This document shows positions 7,465 through 14,401 of a DNA stretch of 22,153 bases, in pieces (position 1 is the stretch's first letter; every line of letters starts with the position of its first letter). Where the stretch lies: NCBI GenBank assembly GCA_964584135.1, contig CAZOYN010000011.1, forward strand, positions 1-22,153, written 5' to 3'. The notes under the pieces were generated by a model. It did no database searches, was not told the origin of the DNA, and worked only from the letters and a program-made list of their open reading frames with translations. The position numbers were made by a program, and so were the translations under genes. The DNA comes from CAZOYN01 sp964584135. GTDB taxonomy: Bacteria; Patescibacteriota; Saccharimonadia; Saccharimonadales; UBA4665.

Positions 7465-8013
7465 CTAGACGACTTGGGGCGGCCGCTGCTGGCTGGGGCC
7501 GGCCGGGGGTTGCTGCGAAGGATATGGATTTTGGCCTGGCAGCGGTTGGCCAGGTTGTGTTTGGTCAAATTGTTGAGGTGGCTGTTGTTGAGGAACGGCG
7601 GGCGGCACCTGGGGTTGCGGAGCTTGGGGCGCAGGAGGCGCTGGATAAGGCTGCACTGGGGCTTGTGGCTGGGATGCCTGAACAGGTTGTTGGGCCGCGG
7701 CTTCCTGGCTGGCACCTAAAATCTGCGGAGCGGATTGGCCAACTTCGGCCCGCAGCTTATCGAACTCCTCTTGGACAATATCTTTATAATTCGGGAAGTT
7801 GGTTTCCAGCCATTTAAAGGCACCGGCGTCGTCTTTGGCTTCAAAATAGCGCTCAAATTCGTCGAGTTGTTCATTGGTCATCTGGTCGGCCAGGCGCATG
7901 CCAACCCGCATTTCCAGCGTCTCATAAATATGCTTGAGCAGGCTGTTCTTCTCGGCGTTTGGCAAGCCGCCGAGACCGAGTTCCTGCAGTAAGCTGTCGT
8001 CAATTTTGAGCAT
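7465..8013 (-). CDS. DUF5663-like protein with Pro/Gln-rich tail
   Basis: A 182-residue protein starting MLKIDDSLLQELGLGGLP. The first about 95 residues are helical and acidic (NSLLKHIYETLEMRVGMRLADQ, then EQLDEFERYFEAKDD) and match what I recall of DUF5663, a domain common in candidate-phyla bacteria with no known function. The remainder is a low-complexity Pro/Gln/Ala tail, probably disordered. No signal peptide or membrane helix. ATG 8013 is chosen over upstream extensions because those run back into infB and this start has AGGA and a TACAAT box just before it. The infB stop is 20 nt upstream, so it can be co-transcribed with rpsA-infB and may also have its own promoter. Confidence 0.78.
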   Translation of the reverse strand: MLKIDDSLLQELGLGGLPNAEKNSLLKHIYETLEMRVGMRLADQMTNEQLDEFERYFEAKDDAGAFKWLETNFPNYKDIVQEEFDKLRAEVGQSAPQILGASQEAAAQQPVQASQPQAPVQPYPAPPAPQAPQPQVPPAVPQQQPPQQFDQTQPGQPLPGQNPYPSQQPPAGPSQQRPPQVV

Positions 8014-8023
8014 AACTATTCCT

Positions 8024-8029
8024 ATTGTA
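8024..8029 (-). promoter_or_regulatory. Possible internal -10 for the DUF5663 gene
   Basis: Extended -10 TGC-TACAAT on the minus strand, 10 nt before ATG 8013, in the short infB-DUF5663 gap. Confidence 0.35.
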
Positions 8030-8033
8030 GCAC

Positions 8034-9812
8034 TTAGAGCGTGCGGGTTACTGCTTCTCGCGTGAAGAATTCCAGGTGGTCGCCTTCCTGGAGCTCCACC
8101 TTTTTGGTGGTCGCCAGGCTGACGCCGCACATTTCACCTTCGAAAACTTCTTTGGTATTGGCCGGGCCGCGCTTGAGGTTAGTCACCTCTGCTTCGGCTA
8201 GTAGTTCGTCGCCGCGCAGGATGCGGGCCCGGGCTGGCATGCTTAGCTTACCCTTGGTAACTTCACCACCACAGATGATCTCGGTTTTTGTTGTCTTAAA
8301 AATACCCTTTACGACAAGTCTGCCAAGTTCTGTTTCGACAATCTCAGGCGAAAGCAATTTACTGAGTTCGTTTTTAACGTCATCAATGAGTTCGTAAATC
8401 ACACGGAATAGCCGAACTGAGACTTTATCTCGCGAGGCTTGCTGCTTGCTGGAGGTGGGTATATCAACGTTAAAGCCATAGATAATCGCTTTGCTGGAGT
8501 GCGCCAGGTAGAGGTCATTTTCATTGACCGGCCCAACGCCAGTGCCCACAACCCGGACGGCCACTTCATCAGTGTCCATGGCCTTAAGGCTATCAATAAC
8601 AGAGGTTAGCGAGCCTTGCACATCGGCTTTGACGACAATATTCGGTTCCTGGAGTTCAGACGAGCGGTTCATCATGCGGATCAATTCAGAGCTGCCGATG
8701 TCGTTACGCTGGCCCGCAGCCTGCTTCTCGCTGGCCACGGCTGCGGCCTGGGCGCGGGCGAGTTTTTCGTTGGCGACAACCGTAAATTCGTCACCAAACT
8801 CAGGTAAGGTTTTAAAGCCGGTGATAGTGACTGGCATGGACGGCGTGGCACTTTTGAGTAGTTTGCCATCGGTGGTTTCGAGGTTGCGGATTTTGGCATA
8901 GCTGCTACCGGCCACAATAAAGTCACCGGTTTTTAAGGTGCCAGCTTCCACTAAGGCGTGGGCTACCGGGCCGCGGCCCTGCTCCACATGGGCTTCAATA
9001 ATCAGGCCGCGGCCCGGAATGTCAGTGTCGGCTTTTAACTCTTCCACATCAGTTACTAGCAAGATCATATCCAGCAATTCCGGGATACCCTGCTTGGTTT
9101 TGGCTGAAACTTCGGCCACAAAAGTGTCGCCGCCCCACTCTTCGACCAGTAAATCTTGCTCAGACAGCTGCTGCTTCAGACGGTTAATGTCCGCGCCTTC
9201 TTTATCCACCTTGTTGGCAGCCACAATGATTTTGACGCCGGCTTTGCGGGCAAAGCGGATAGCCTCAATGGTTTGGGGCTTAATGCCATCATCGGCGGCC
9301 ACCACAATAACCACAATGTCAGTTAACAGCGCGCCGTGCTCGCGGATGGCCGCAAAGGCCTCGTGGCCGGGGGTGTCCAGGAAGGTAATGGTGCGGCCGT
9401 TGTGTTCCACCTGGTAGGCCGAAATGTGCTGCGTGATGCCGCCGGCCTCATCCTTGACGACATTGGCGCCGCGGATGGCATCCAGCAGCGAGGTTTTGCC
9501 GTGGTCAACATGGCCCATGACGGCCACCACTGGTGGACGGGCTTGGGCTTTCTTGCTGGCTTCCGGCTTTTGGTGAGTTGGGGCCGCTGATTCGGCGGCT
9601 ACTCGCTTGCTCAAAGTAACATCCAAGCCCAGTTCTTCAACAATGATTTGGGCGGTGTCAAAGTCAATCCGTTCGTTGACGGTGGCCATGATACCGTTCT
9701 TCATGAGCTCGCCAATCAGGCGGGATACAGGGATAGATAGCCGGTCGGCCAGGGTGCCGACGGTAATGATATCTTCGATTTCGATTGTGGACTGCGTAGT
9801 GTTTTCGGCCAT
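8034..9812 (-). CDS. infB: Translation initiation factor IF-2
   Basis: GTPase that places fMet-tRNA on the 30S subunit and promotes subunit joining. At 592 residues it is a compact form: one IF2N domain (about 12-65, ITVGTLADRLSIPVSRLIGELMKNG split here), a short linker (about 70-93), then the G domain with GHVDHGKT (100-107), DTPGHE (146-151), NKVD (200-203) and SAK (236-238). Domain II, the IF2-specific domain and the C-terminal fMet-tRNA-binding domain follow. The long charged N-terminal region of E. coli IF2 is missing. SD GGAAAGGAG ends 9 nt before ATG 9812. It lies 22 nt after rpsA in the same operon. Confidence 0.97.
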   Translation of the reverse strand: MAENTTQSTIEIEDIITVGTLADRLSIPVSRLIGELMKNGIMATVNERIDFDTAQIIVEELGLDVTLSKRVAAESAAPTHQKPEASKKAQARPPVVAVMGHVDHGKTSLLDAIRGANVVKDEAGGITQHISAYQVEHNGRTITFLDTPGHEAFAAIREHGALLTDIVVIVVAADDGIKPQTIEAIRFARKAGVKIIVAANKVDKEGADINRLKQQLSEQDLLVEEWGGDTFVAEVSAKTKQGIPELLDMILLVTDVEELKADTDIPGRGLIIEAHVEQGRGPVAHALVEAGTLKTGDFIVAGSSYAKIRNLETTDGKLLKSATPSMPVTITGFKTLPEFGDEFTVVANEKLARAQAAAVASEKQAAGQRNDIGSSELIRMMNRSSELQEPNIVVKADVQGSLTSVIDSLKAMDTDEVAVRVVGTGVGPVNENDLYLAHSSKAIIYGFNVDIPTSSKQQASRDKVSVRLFRVIYELIDDVKNELSKLLSPEIVETELGRLVVKGIFKTTKTEIICGGEVTKGKLSMPARARILRGDELLAEAEVTNLKRGPANTKEVFEGEMCGVSLATTKKVELQEGDHLEFFTREAVTRTL

Positions 9813-9834
9813 ATCCGTCGACTCCTTTCCATAG

Positions 9835-10917
9835 CTACTTAGATTTAGTGGTGGCTTTGCCGGCTTTTAATGACAGGGCGATTTTACGGTTCTCGGTATC
9901 CACGTCAAGCACTTTAAACTGCTTCTTCTCGTTCAGCTGGAAGAGCTTTTCGGGGTCAACGGCTTCGTCGTCGCTCATTTCGGAAACATGCACCAGGGCT
10001 TCAACGCTGGGTGACAGCTGCACGAAGGCGCCAAACGGCGTAATGCGCGTGACTTTGCCTTCGACCATATCGCCGGGCTTAAAGGCCTTGACCTGCTCCA
10101 GCCAGGGATCCTCAGACATTTGCTTCAGGCTCAGACTGAGACGGTCTTTATCGATGGCAATGATTTTGGCCTTGACAGTTTCGCCAACCTTCACATAATT
10201 GCGGGGGTTGTCGACCCGCTCCCAAGAAATTTCTGAGATGTGGATCAGGCCTTCGATGCCATCAACGTTGACAAAGGCGCCGTAGTCAATCACGCCGGTG
10301 ATGATGCCTTCCACGGTATCGCCAACTTTCAGCTCGCTAAAGCGGGCTTGCATGGCGTCTTTGACGGCTTCTTTTTCCGAGAAAATCAGCTTGTTGTCCT
10401 TGCGGCTGACATCGAGCACGCGGACAGTCAGCGGCTTGTTAATTAAAGCGTTGAGCTTTTGCAAGATTTCATCCTTGTCGGCACCGCTGACGCGCGGGTA
10501 GTGCCCGGCGGCCAGCTGTGACACCGGTAGGAAGCCACGGATGCCTTCGAGTTCTACCAATAATCCGCCGCGGTTAGCGTCGTATGGCGAGACCTCGACG
10601 ATTTCGCCGGCTTCAAACACCCGCTGCAGCTCATCCCAGCCGCGGTCTTTCACGGCCCGCTTCATGCTTAAGAGCGCGTGGCCCTCATCCATTTCCGGGT
10701 CGATCACGCTGACGGTGATACTTTGGCCCGGTTCCAATACCTGGCCGGGGCCGATTTCGCGGCGCAGGACTACGCCGACACCTCTGGCGCCCAGGTCGAT
10801 CCAAATTTCGTTTTTCTTGACCGAAGTAATAACACCTTCGACCACATCGCCCGTAGCTAGTCCTGTAAGCTCGCTATCGGCTAAAAGCTCATCCATTGTG
10901 AGCATTGCTTTTGACAT
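9835..10917 (-). CDS. rpsA: 30S ribosomal protein S1 (four S1 domains)
   Basis: RNA-binding protein of the 30S subunit that helps bind mRNA for initiation. The 360 residues contain four OB-fold S1 repeats at roughly 22-87, 104-176, 196-263 and 281-350. The third (GDTVEGIITGVIDYGAFVNV...GLIHISE) and fourth (GKVTRITPFGAFVQL...ALVHVSE) are the most canonical. Like low-GC Gram-positive and CPR forms it has fewer domains than the six of E. coli. ATG 10917 is chosen for its SD (AAGGAGA, 8 nt spacing) and family-like MSKAMLTMDELL. It heads the operon rpsA-infB-DUF5663. Confidence 0.93.
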   Translation of the reverse strand: MSKAMLTMDELLADSELTGLATGDVVEGVITSVKKNEIWIDLGARGVGVVLRREIGPGQVLEPGQSITVSVIDPEMDEGHALLSMKRAVKDRGWDELQRVFEAGEIVEVSPYDANRGGLLVELEGIRGFLPVSQLAAGHYPRVSGADKDEILQKLNALINKPLTVRVLDVSRKDNKLIFSEKEAVKDAMQARFSELKVGDTVEGIITGVIDYGAFVNVDGIEGLIHISEISWERVDNPRNYVKVGETVKAKIIAIDKDRLSLSLKQMSEDPWLEQVKAFKPGDMVEGKVTRITPFGAFVQLSPSVEALVHVSEMSDDEAVDPEKLFQLNEKKQFKVLDVDTENRKIALSLKAGKATTKSK

Positions 10918-11016
10918 GTCTCGAGTCTCCTTGTCGTGTATTTCCCGCAAACTCATGAGCGGCGACAACGGTGTCCCGTGAGCACCGCCCCTTAAAGTTA
11001 TTGCAAGATTACCCCC

Positions 11017-11044
11017 ATTATAGCTTGATTATCGCTTTTCGCAA
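11017..11044 (-). promoter_or_regulatory. Promoter of rpsA-infB operon
   Basis: TTGCGA (11044-11039), a 16-nt spacer and a consensus TATAAT (11022-11017) on the minus strand. The transcription start would fall near 11010, giving an about 93-nt leader with a strong Shine-Dalgarno, unlike the leaderless promoters elsewhere in the window. Confidence 0.65.
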
Positions 11045-11124
11045 AGTGTTATCGCTTGTGCGGCGGCGCCGGCACCGGCAGAGCACTGGCCCGCAACTTC
11101 AACTCCAGCACTTTAGGGCCAAAA

Positions 11125-11151
11125 AGGTCCTATTTGGACGTAAATGGACCT
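11125..11151. repeat. Inverted repeat / possible operator
   Basis: AGGTCC(T)ATTT (11125-11135) pairs with AAATGGACCT (11142-11151) around GGACGT, with a single bulged T. It lies about 100 bp upstream of the PadR-like gene and upstream of the rpsA promoter. Either a regulator-binding site or chance symmetry. Confidence 0.35.
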
Positions 11152-11236
11152 AATGTCGTCAGTAAAGCAATCCATGACCACATTGGGAAAAGCTGTGAAA
11201 TCTACAAAGTTAAGGATTTAGTTAATTTTTGAAGGC

Positions 11237-11251
11237 TACTATAATTTTATG
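11237..11251 (+). promoter_or_regulatory. Leaderless-type promoter of the PadR-like gene
   Basis: TACTAT (11237-11242) with a 6-nt spacer to ATG 11249. An overlapping TATAAT (11240-11245) would leave only 3 nt. Confidence 0.45.
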
Positions 11252-11569
11252 AAACCACTCACCCGTCTGCAGTTTTTGGTTTTGGCTAGTCTGTTGCGGT
11301 GCCCGATGCACCCCTATATGTTGCGCCAAGAAATTATTGAATTAACAGATCAGACGCTTTGGCCTTCTAAGAATAGTGTGCGAAACTGCTTAAATAGTTT
11401 ACTCCGAGCAGGCCTGATCCAAGAAGCCTGGAGCAACCCAAATTATTGGGTCAGAAGACGGCGAGGGCGGCCATATGAACTCACAGCTGATGCTATGTAC
11501 CGTTACATGATCTCCATGACGCAGCATCGGCTTTTAGTGTACACTGAAAGTCATGTACGTGGGGGTTGA
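11249..11569 (+). CDS. PadR-like winged-helix transcriptional regulator
   Basis: A 106-residue protein with the PadR pattern: a first helix LTRLQFLVLASLLRCPMHPYMLRQEI, then SKNSVRNCLNSLLRAGLIQE (recognition helix), and a basic wing WVRRRRGRPYELTADAMYRYM. The C-terminal dimerisation helix is short. It probably represses its own operon or nearby genes; the ligand is unknown. The start follows AT-rich TACTATAATTTT directly, without a Shine-Dalgarno. Its last 17 nt overlap the ROK gene, which points to joint function. Confidence 0.82.
   Translation: MKPLTRLQFLVLASLLRCPMHPYMLRQEIIELTDQTLWPSKNSVRNCLNSLLRAGLIQEAWSNPNYWVRRRRGRPYELTADAMYRYMISMTQHRLLVYTESHVRGG
11540..11555 (+). promoter_or_regulatory. 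Possible internal leaderless promoter of the ROK gene
   Basis: TG-TACACT (hexamer 11540-11545) inside the PadR-like coding region, 7 nt before ATG 11553. No Shine-Dalgarno is evident. Confidence 0.4.
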
Positions 11570-12377
11570 CGTTGGCGGCACGAAAACACTGGTTGCAGTG
11601 CTTGATGAGCACGGTGTTATCAATGAACAAACCAAGTTCCCTACCCCTAAAAACTACGACCACTGGCTGCTGGAGCTGCGCCACGCCCTGGCACATTTTG
11701 AAACCAAAGATTTTAAAGCCGCTGGGGCGGCGATCCCGGGACGGATTGACCGCACACACGGCCGCGCTATTAGCCTCGGCAATCTCCCTTGGCATAATGT
11801 GCCGGTACAGGCCGATTGTGAACGGGCGCTACACTGCCCAGTGGTCGTTGAGAACGACGCCAACCTGGCTGGCCTGTCTGAAGCCATGCTACATAAAAAT
11901 AGCGAAACGGTGCTCTACATCACCGTCAGCACCGGCATTGGCACCGGCATAGTACACAACCAAGTATTAGATCCAACCCTGCTCGATAGCGAAGGCGGGC
12001 ACATGCTCCTGCCCCATCGGGGCAAACTCATCGAATGGGAGCAGTTTGCTTCCGGCAAAGCAATTTTTGAACACTTTGGTAAGCATGCGGCTGACTTGCA
12101 CGACCAGAAGGACTGGGAATATATTGCGCGCAATTTGGGCGTTGGCTTGTTTGAGCTGATTGCCATTGTCCAGCCCAACCTAGTGGTGATCGGTGGCAGC
12201 ATCGGCAGCTATTTTGAGCGCTTCGGCAGTCTGCTCGCAGCAGAACTGAAAAAGCATGAGCTGCCAATTGTGCCGATTCCCAACATTGTCCAAGCCGCCC
12301 GGCCAGAGCAAGCCGTAATTTTCGGCTGCTATGATATTGCTAAGCAACAGTACGGCCATGGAAAAATTACTGACTAG
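11553..12377 (+). CDS. ROK-family sugar kinase (zinc motif absent)
   Basis: A 274-residue member of the ROK (repressor, ORF, kinase) family, probably a glucokinase-like enzyme that phosphorylates a hexose with ATP. The phosphate-binding DVGGTKT (6-12), sugar-binding and catalytic VENDANLAG (catalytic Asp102) and TVSTGIGTGIV (124-134) are intact, as are Glu147/His150 in SEGGHM. After GGHM, where ROK kinases usually have a CxCG..GC zinc motif, this protein reads LLPHRGKLIEWEQFASGKAI. The zinc cysteines are therefore missing. The N-terminus is not fused to an HTH; the DNA-binding role may be supplied by the overlapping PadR-like gene. The 3' end overlaps the next gene by 20 nt. Confidence 0.88.
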   Translation: MYVGVDVGGTKTLVAVLDEHGVINEQTKFPTPKNYDHWLLELRHALAHFETKDFKAAGAAIPGRIDRTHGRAISLGNLPWHNVPVQADCERALHCPVVVENDANLAGLSEAMLHKNSETVLYITVSTGIGTGIVHNQVLDPTLLDSEGGHMLLPHRGKLIEWEQFASGKAIFEHFGKHAADLHDQKDWEYIARNLGVGLFELIAIVQPNLVVIGGSIGSYFERFGSLLAAELKKHELPIVPIPNIVQAARPEQAVIFGCYDIAKQQYGHGKITD

Positions 12378-12831
12378 CTTGCAGGCCAACTACCCCGGGC
12401 TGCGCTTTACGGCCGGCAGGGAGTTTTGCTGGTCGCCCGAAACCCAAGAAATTTTTTATAACGAGACGGCTGCGGGTGCCCAAGCCACTTGGTCACTGCT
12501 GCATGAGACTGGCCACGCCTTGCTTGAACACAAAAATTACCTAGCCGATTTTCATCTGTTACAGCTGGAAGTTGCCGCCTGGGAACGAGCCCGCGAACTG
12601 GCCGAAGACATGGATGTACGCATTGATGAAGACCATATCCAGGACTGCCTGGATACCTACCGCGATTGGCTGTACAAGCGCAGCATTTGCCCAAATTGCA
12701 GCACTAAATGCTTGCAGCAAAATGATTACCTGCGCTACCGCTGCTTTAACTGCCACGCGGTTTGGCGCGTCAGCGGCAGCCGCTTTTGCCGCGTCTATCG
12801 TGCCTCCAAAAACGTCAGCCAAAGCACATAA
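12358..12831 (+). CDS. HExxH metallopeptidase-like protein with C-terminal zinc ribbon
   Basis: A 157-residue protein. Residues 47-53 read SLLHETGH, an HExxH zinc-peptidase motif (His49, Glu50, His53) followed by ALLEH; the downstream LEVAAWERA offers Glu71 as third ligand. This pattern resembles ImmA/IrrE-type (DUF955) peptidases. The C-terminal third has CPNC (111-114) and CFNC (129-132), a second, structural zinc ribbon. ImmA/IrrE proteins usually cleave a partner HTH repressor. Here the adjoining PadR-like regulator is a possible partner, but that is inference. The start lies in the ROK gene (20-nt overlap), so the three genes form one coupled unit. No signal peptide; cytosolic. Confidence 0.75.
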   Translation: MEKLLTSLQANYPGLRFTAGREFCWSPETQEIFYNETAAGAQATWSLLHETGHALLEHKNYLADFHLLQLEVAAWERARELAEDMDVRIDEDHIQDCLDTYRDWLYKRSICPNCSTKCLQQNDYLRYRCFNCHAVWRVSGSRFCRVYRASKNVSQST

Positions 12832-12834
12832 AAA

Positions 12835-12858
12835 ATCCCCGCTCGTGAAAGTGGGGAT
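12835..12858 (-). terminator. Intrinsic terminator of the KGG-protein gene
   Basis: The stem 12835-12843 (ATCCCCGCT) pairs with 12850-12858 (AGTGGGGAT, one G-T wobble) around a 6-nt loop. On the minus strand it is followed by a run of T (complement of 12829-12834 A-tract). It lies 22 nt past the KGG stop and also in the convergent junction with the metallopeptidase-like gene. Confidence 0.85.
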
Positions 12859-12880
12859 CTTACAAGACCGAAGCCTGGGC

Positions 12881-13075
12881 TTAGGCCTTTTTAGTGCGGC
12901 GGCTAATACGGCCACCCTTAGCGCCAGCTGCGCGAGCTAGCTCACGGTTGGCAAAAAAGCCACCGGTGCGGCCAAGCTTGCCACCTTTGGCGCCAATCTT
13001 GGCGTAAAAGTCTGGGCCGTACTTGGCTTTGTTAGTTGCGGCAGCCGCTTGGCCGCCAGCTTTGGTTCCTGCCAT
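12881..13075 (-). CDS. KGG-repeat (YciG/con-10-like) stress protein
   Basis: A 64-residue basic, glycine-rich protein with repeated (A)KGGK / AKGGR units: AKIGAKGGKLGRTGGFF and ARAAGAKGGRISRR. This is the pattern of the stress-induced KGG motif seen in YciG and fungal con-10. Its role is unclear; family members accumulate under stress or in stationary phase and may bind nucleic acid, judging by charge. ATG 13075 is preferred over 13090 because GGAGG ends 8 nt upstream; that Shine-Dalgarno sits partly inside a GAGGATCCTC palindrome. A strong promoter and terminator-like leader precede it (see 13120-13203). Confidence 0.85.
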   Translation of the reverse strand: MAGTKAGGQAAAATNKAKYGPDFYAKIGAKGGKLGRTGGFFANRELARAAGAKGGRISRRTKKA

Positions 13076-13118
13076 AAGAGGATCCTCCATTAGTAGTCGT
13101 CTCCCGAAAGATACAAAA

Positions 13119-13149
13119 AGGGCCCGCTGCCGTTTCAGGCAGAGACCCT
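13119..13149 (-). promoter_or_regulatory. Leader hairpin / possible attenuator of the KGG gene
   Basis: CTGCC (13127-13131) pairs with GGCAG (13138-13142) around GTTTCA, extended by AGGG (13119-13122) with CCCT (13146-13149) across an internal loop. On the minus strand it is followed by TTTTTG, giving the form of an intrinsic terminator about 20-50 nt after the predicted transcript start and about 44 nt before the KGG ATG. Confidence 0.6.
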
Positions 13150-13161
13150 CTCATTTCTCAT
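13135..13161 (-). CDS. Possible 8-codon leader peptide
   Basis: ATG 13161 starts the frame MRNERVSA followed by TGA at 13137-13135. The stop falls in the loop of the terminator-like hairpin, as in translation-coupled attenuators. There is no Shine-Dalgarno and the frame is too short for statistics; inferred from position only. Confidence 0.2.
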   Translation of the reverse strand: MRNERVSA

Positions 13162-13174
13162 CGAAATTATGTTT

Positions 13175-13203
13175 ATTCTATCATGCTACAGCTTACATGT
13201 CAA
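13175..13203 (-). promoter_or_regulatory. Strong promoter upstream of the KGG gene
   Basis: A perfect TTGACA (13203-13198), a 17-nt spacer and TAGAAT (13180-13175) on the minus strand. This is the best sigma-70-like match in the window, with transcription predicted to start near 13168. Confidence 0.75.
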
Positions 13204-13224
13204 TAAGCTTGTGCTCACATTTAA

Positions 13225-13234
13225 NNNNNNNNNN
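13225..13234. other. Assembly gap (10 N)
   Basis: Ten N bases separate two contigs. TTAA occurs on both sides. True distance and adjacency of the KGG gene and the surface operon are therefore unproven. Confidence 1.
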
Positions 13235-13245
13235 TTAAGAATTAT

Positions 13246-13887
13246 TTAATGCGCGGCAGGCGTTGTGCTACCGTTAAAGGTCAGTGGCGCTACTAAGATG
13301 ATCTTATTGGTGCTGGGGCGGTATAAAATTGCCTCGCCGGCCTTCACGTACATTAATACTTTGTCACCGTTTTGGGCGTTGGCAAAGAAGGCTGACTGCT
13401 GCTTGGCTTTGGCAGCATCAGACACGTTAGCCACGGTCGGGGTTTCGCCGGTTGGCAGGTTAATCAGCTGGCCAACCTTGCTAATCAAGTCCTGGGTCTG
13501 CTTCTCAACCAGAGCCTGGGGGTTAGCAATAACGCTATCATATTGCTTCTGCAAATTGTCACGGTCAGATTTGAGGTTCCAGCCCCAGAGGCCAACGCCG
13601 ACTAAGGCTGCGAGCAAAACCAGTTCAACCACAAAGTGGAACATCTTCTTGCGACCCATGCCAAGCTTGGCTGACGTATTTTGTGGCATACTGACCATCG
13701 GTGCCGGATTAGGGGCCGGCGCTTTGGCTGCAGGTGGTCCAGCTGGAGCCATTGGCGGTGCCACGTCACTTATTGCATCCTCGGTATCGGCAGTTGCCGT
13801 TGCCGGGACATCTTCGGTTTTAGCGGCTGCGGTTTTAGCGTCAAAGTCTTCATCTTCTGACGGCCACTTTACATCTACTTGGGGCAT
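13246..13887 (-). CDS. Single-pass membrane protein with FFANAQNGDKVLM module, paralogue A
   Basis: A 213-residue protein. Residues 1-78 are acidic then Pro/Ala-rich and probably disordered in the cytoplasm. A transmembrane helix spans about 83-103 (preceded by GRKK, so N-in), then a short coiled coil (SDRDNLQKQYDSV), then a conserved outer domain at about 138-201 (VGQLINLP...ETPTVANV...QNGDKVLM...ILYRPSTNKI..VAPL). The outer domain closely matches the next gene, in protein and visibly in DNA. Function unknown; I associate the domain with candidate-phyla bacteria. ATG 13887 is preferred to a GTG at 13896 because the GGGAGGGAG Shine-Dalgarno is too close to the latter. It is last in the surface operon. 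Confidence 0.82.
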   Translation of the reverse strand: MPQVDVKWPSEDEDFDAKTAAAKTEDVPATATADTEDAISDVAPPMAPAGPPAAKAPAPNPAPMVSMPQNTSAKLGMGRKKMFHFVVELVLLAALVGVGLWGWNLKSDRDNLQKQYDSVIANPQALVEKQTQDLISKVGQLINLPTGETPTVANVSDAAKAKQQSAFFANAQNGDKVLMYVKAGEAILYRPSTNKIILVAPLTFNGSTTPAAH

Positions 13888-13965
13888 ATCGGTCACTCCC
13901 TCCCTTATTGCTTGTGCTTAATTATAGACAGGCAGCTCGTCGCCGCGCAAGCCCTGTGTGGAAAA

Positions 13966-14376
13966 CTACTGGGTGGCGCCTGAGTTGCCGGGATTGAGCG
14001 GTGCCACCTGCACAATCTTGTTGGTGCTGGGCCGGTACAAAATCACTTCTTTGGCCTGGGCAAACATCAGCACCTTGTCGCCGTTTTGGGCATTGGCAAA
14101 GAAGGCCTGGTTCTGCAGGTTGCTGACATTGGTCACGGTGGCAATGGTTGGTGTCTCGTTCGATGGTAGCTCAATCAATTTACCAACTTCGTTGCGCAAT
14201 TCAGCTGCCTGGGAAATAGTGCTCGTGCTGACACCGTTAACCTTACCACCTTGCTGTTTCAAGATGTTATTAGTCTGTACCTGGTGCACATACGCCCCGC
14301 CTAAAAAAGCAATCACCAGCACAATGGCAATCGTTTTACCCTTCGTTTGGACCAGACTGAGCGCGCTTGTTGGCAT
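13966..14376 (-). CDS. Single-pass membrane protein with FFANAQNGDKVLM module, paralogue B
   Basis: A 136-residue protein with a short cytoplasmic tail, a transmembrane helix at about 15-31 (TIAIVLVIAFLGGAYV), a linker, and the same outer module at about 64-127 (VGKLIELP, ETPTIATV, QNGDKVLM, ILYRPSTNKI, VAPL). It lacks the long acidic/Pro-rich cytoplasmic region of paralogue A. It starts 25 nt after the stop of the giant fibre gene and 78 nt before paralogue A, so the three are very likely co-transcribed. It may assist, anchor or cap the surface protein, but that is inference; the domain has no function I can name. Confidence 0.82.
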   Translation of the reverse strand: MPTSALSLVQTKGKTIAIVLVIAFLGGAYVHQVQTNNILKQQGGKVNGVSTSTISQAAELRNEVGKLIELPSNETPTIATVTNVSNLQNQAFFANAQNGDKVLMFAQAKEVILYRPSTNKIVQVAPLNPGNSGATQ

Positions 14377-14401
14377 ATCCCTCTCTTGTTCCTTTATTTT
14401 A

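Larger units (their letters stand above)
10918..11248. other. Intergenic region between rpsA and the PadR-like gene
   Basis: A 331-bp divergent spacer. It holds the rpsA promoter (11017-11044), its roughly 95-nt leader and a hairpin-like inverted repeat at 11125-11151. Short open frames here have no supported start or homology. No RNA gene is recognised. Confidence 0.6.

Noticed and set aside
8041..9590. Plus-strand frames opposite infB
   Set aside because: Ser/Thr-rich shadow translations; infB on the minus strand is complete with all GTPase motifs.
10971..11153. 60-codon plus-strand frame in the rpsA/PadR spacer
   Set aside because: No Shine-Dalgarno or -10 at its start, basic low-information translation, and it overlaps the rpsA promoter on the other strand.
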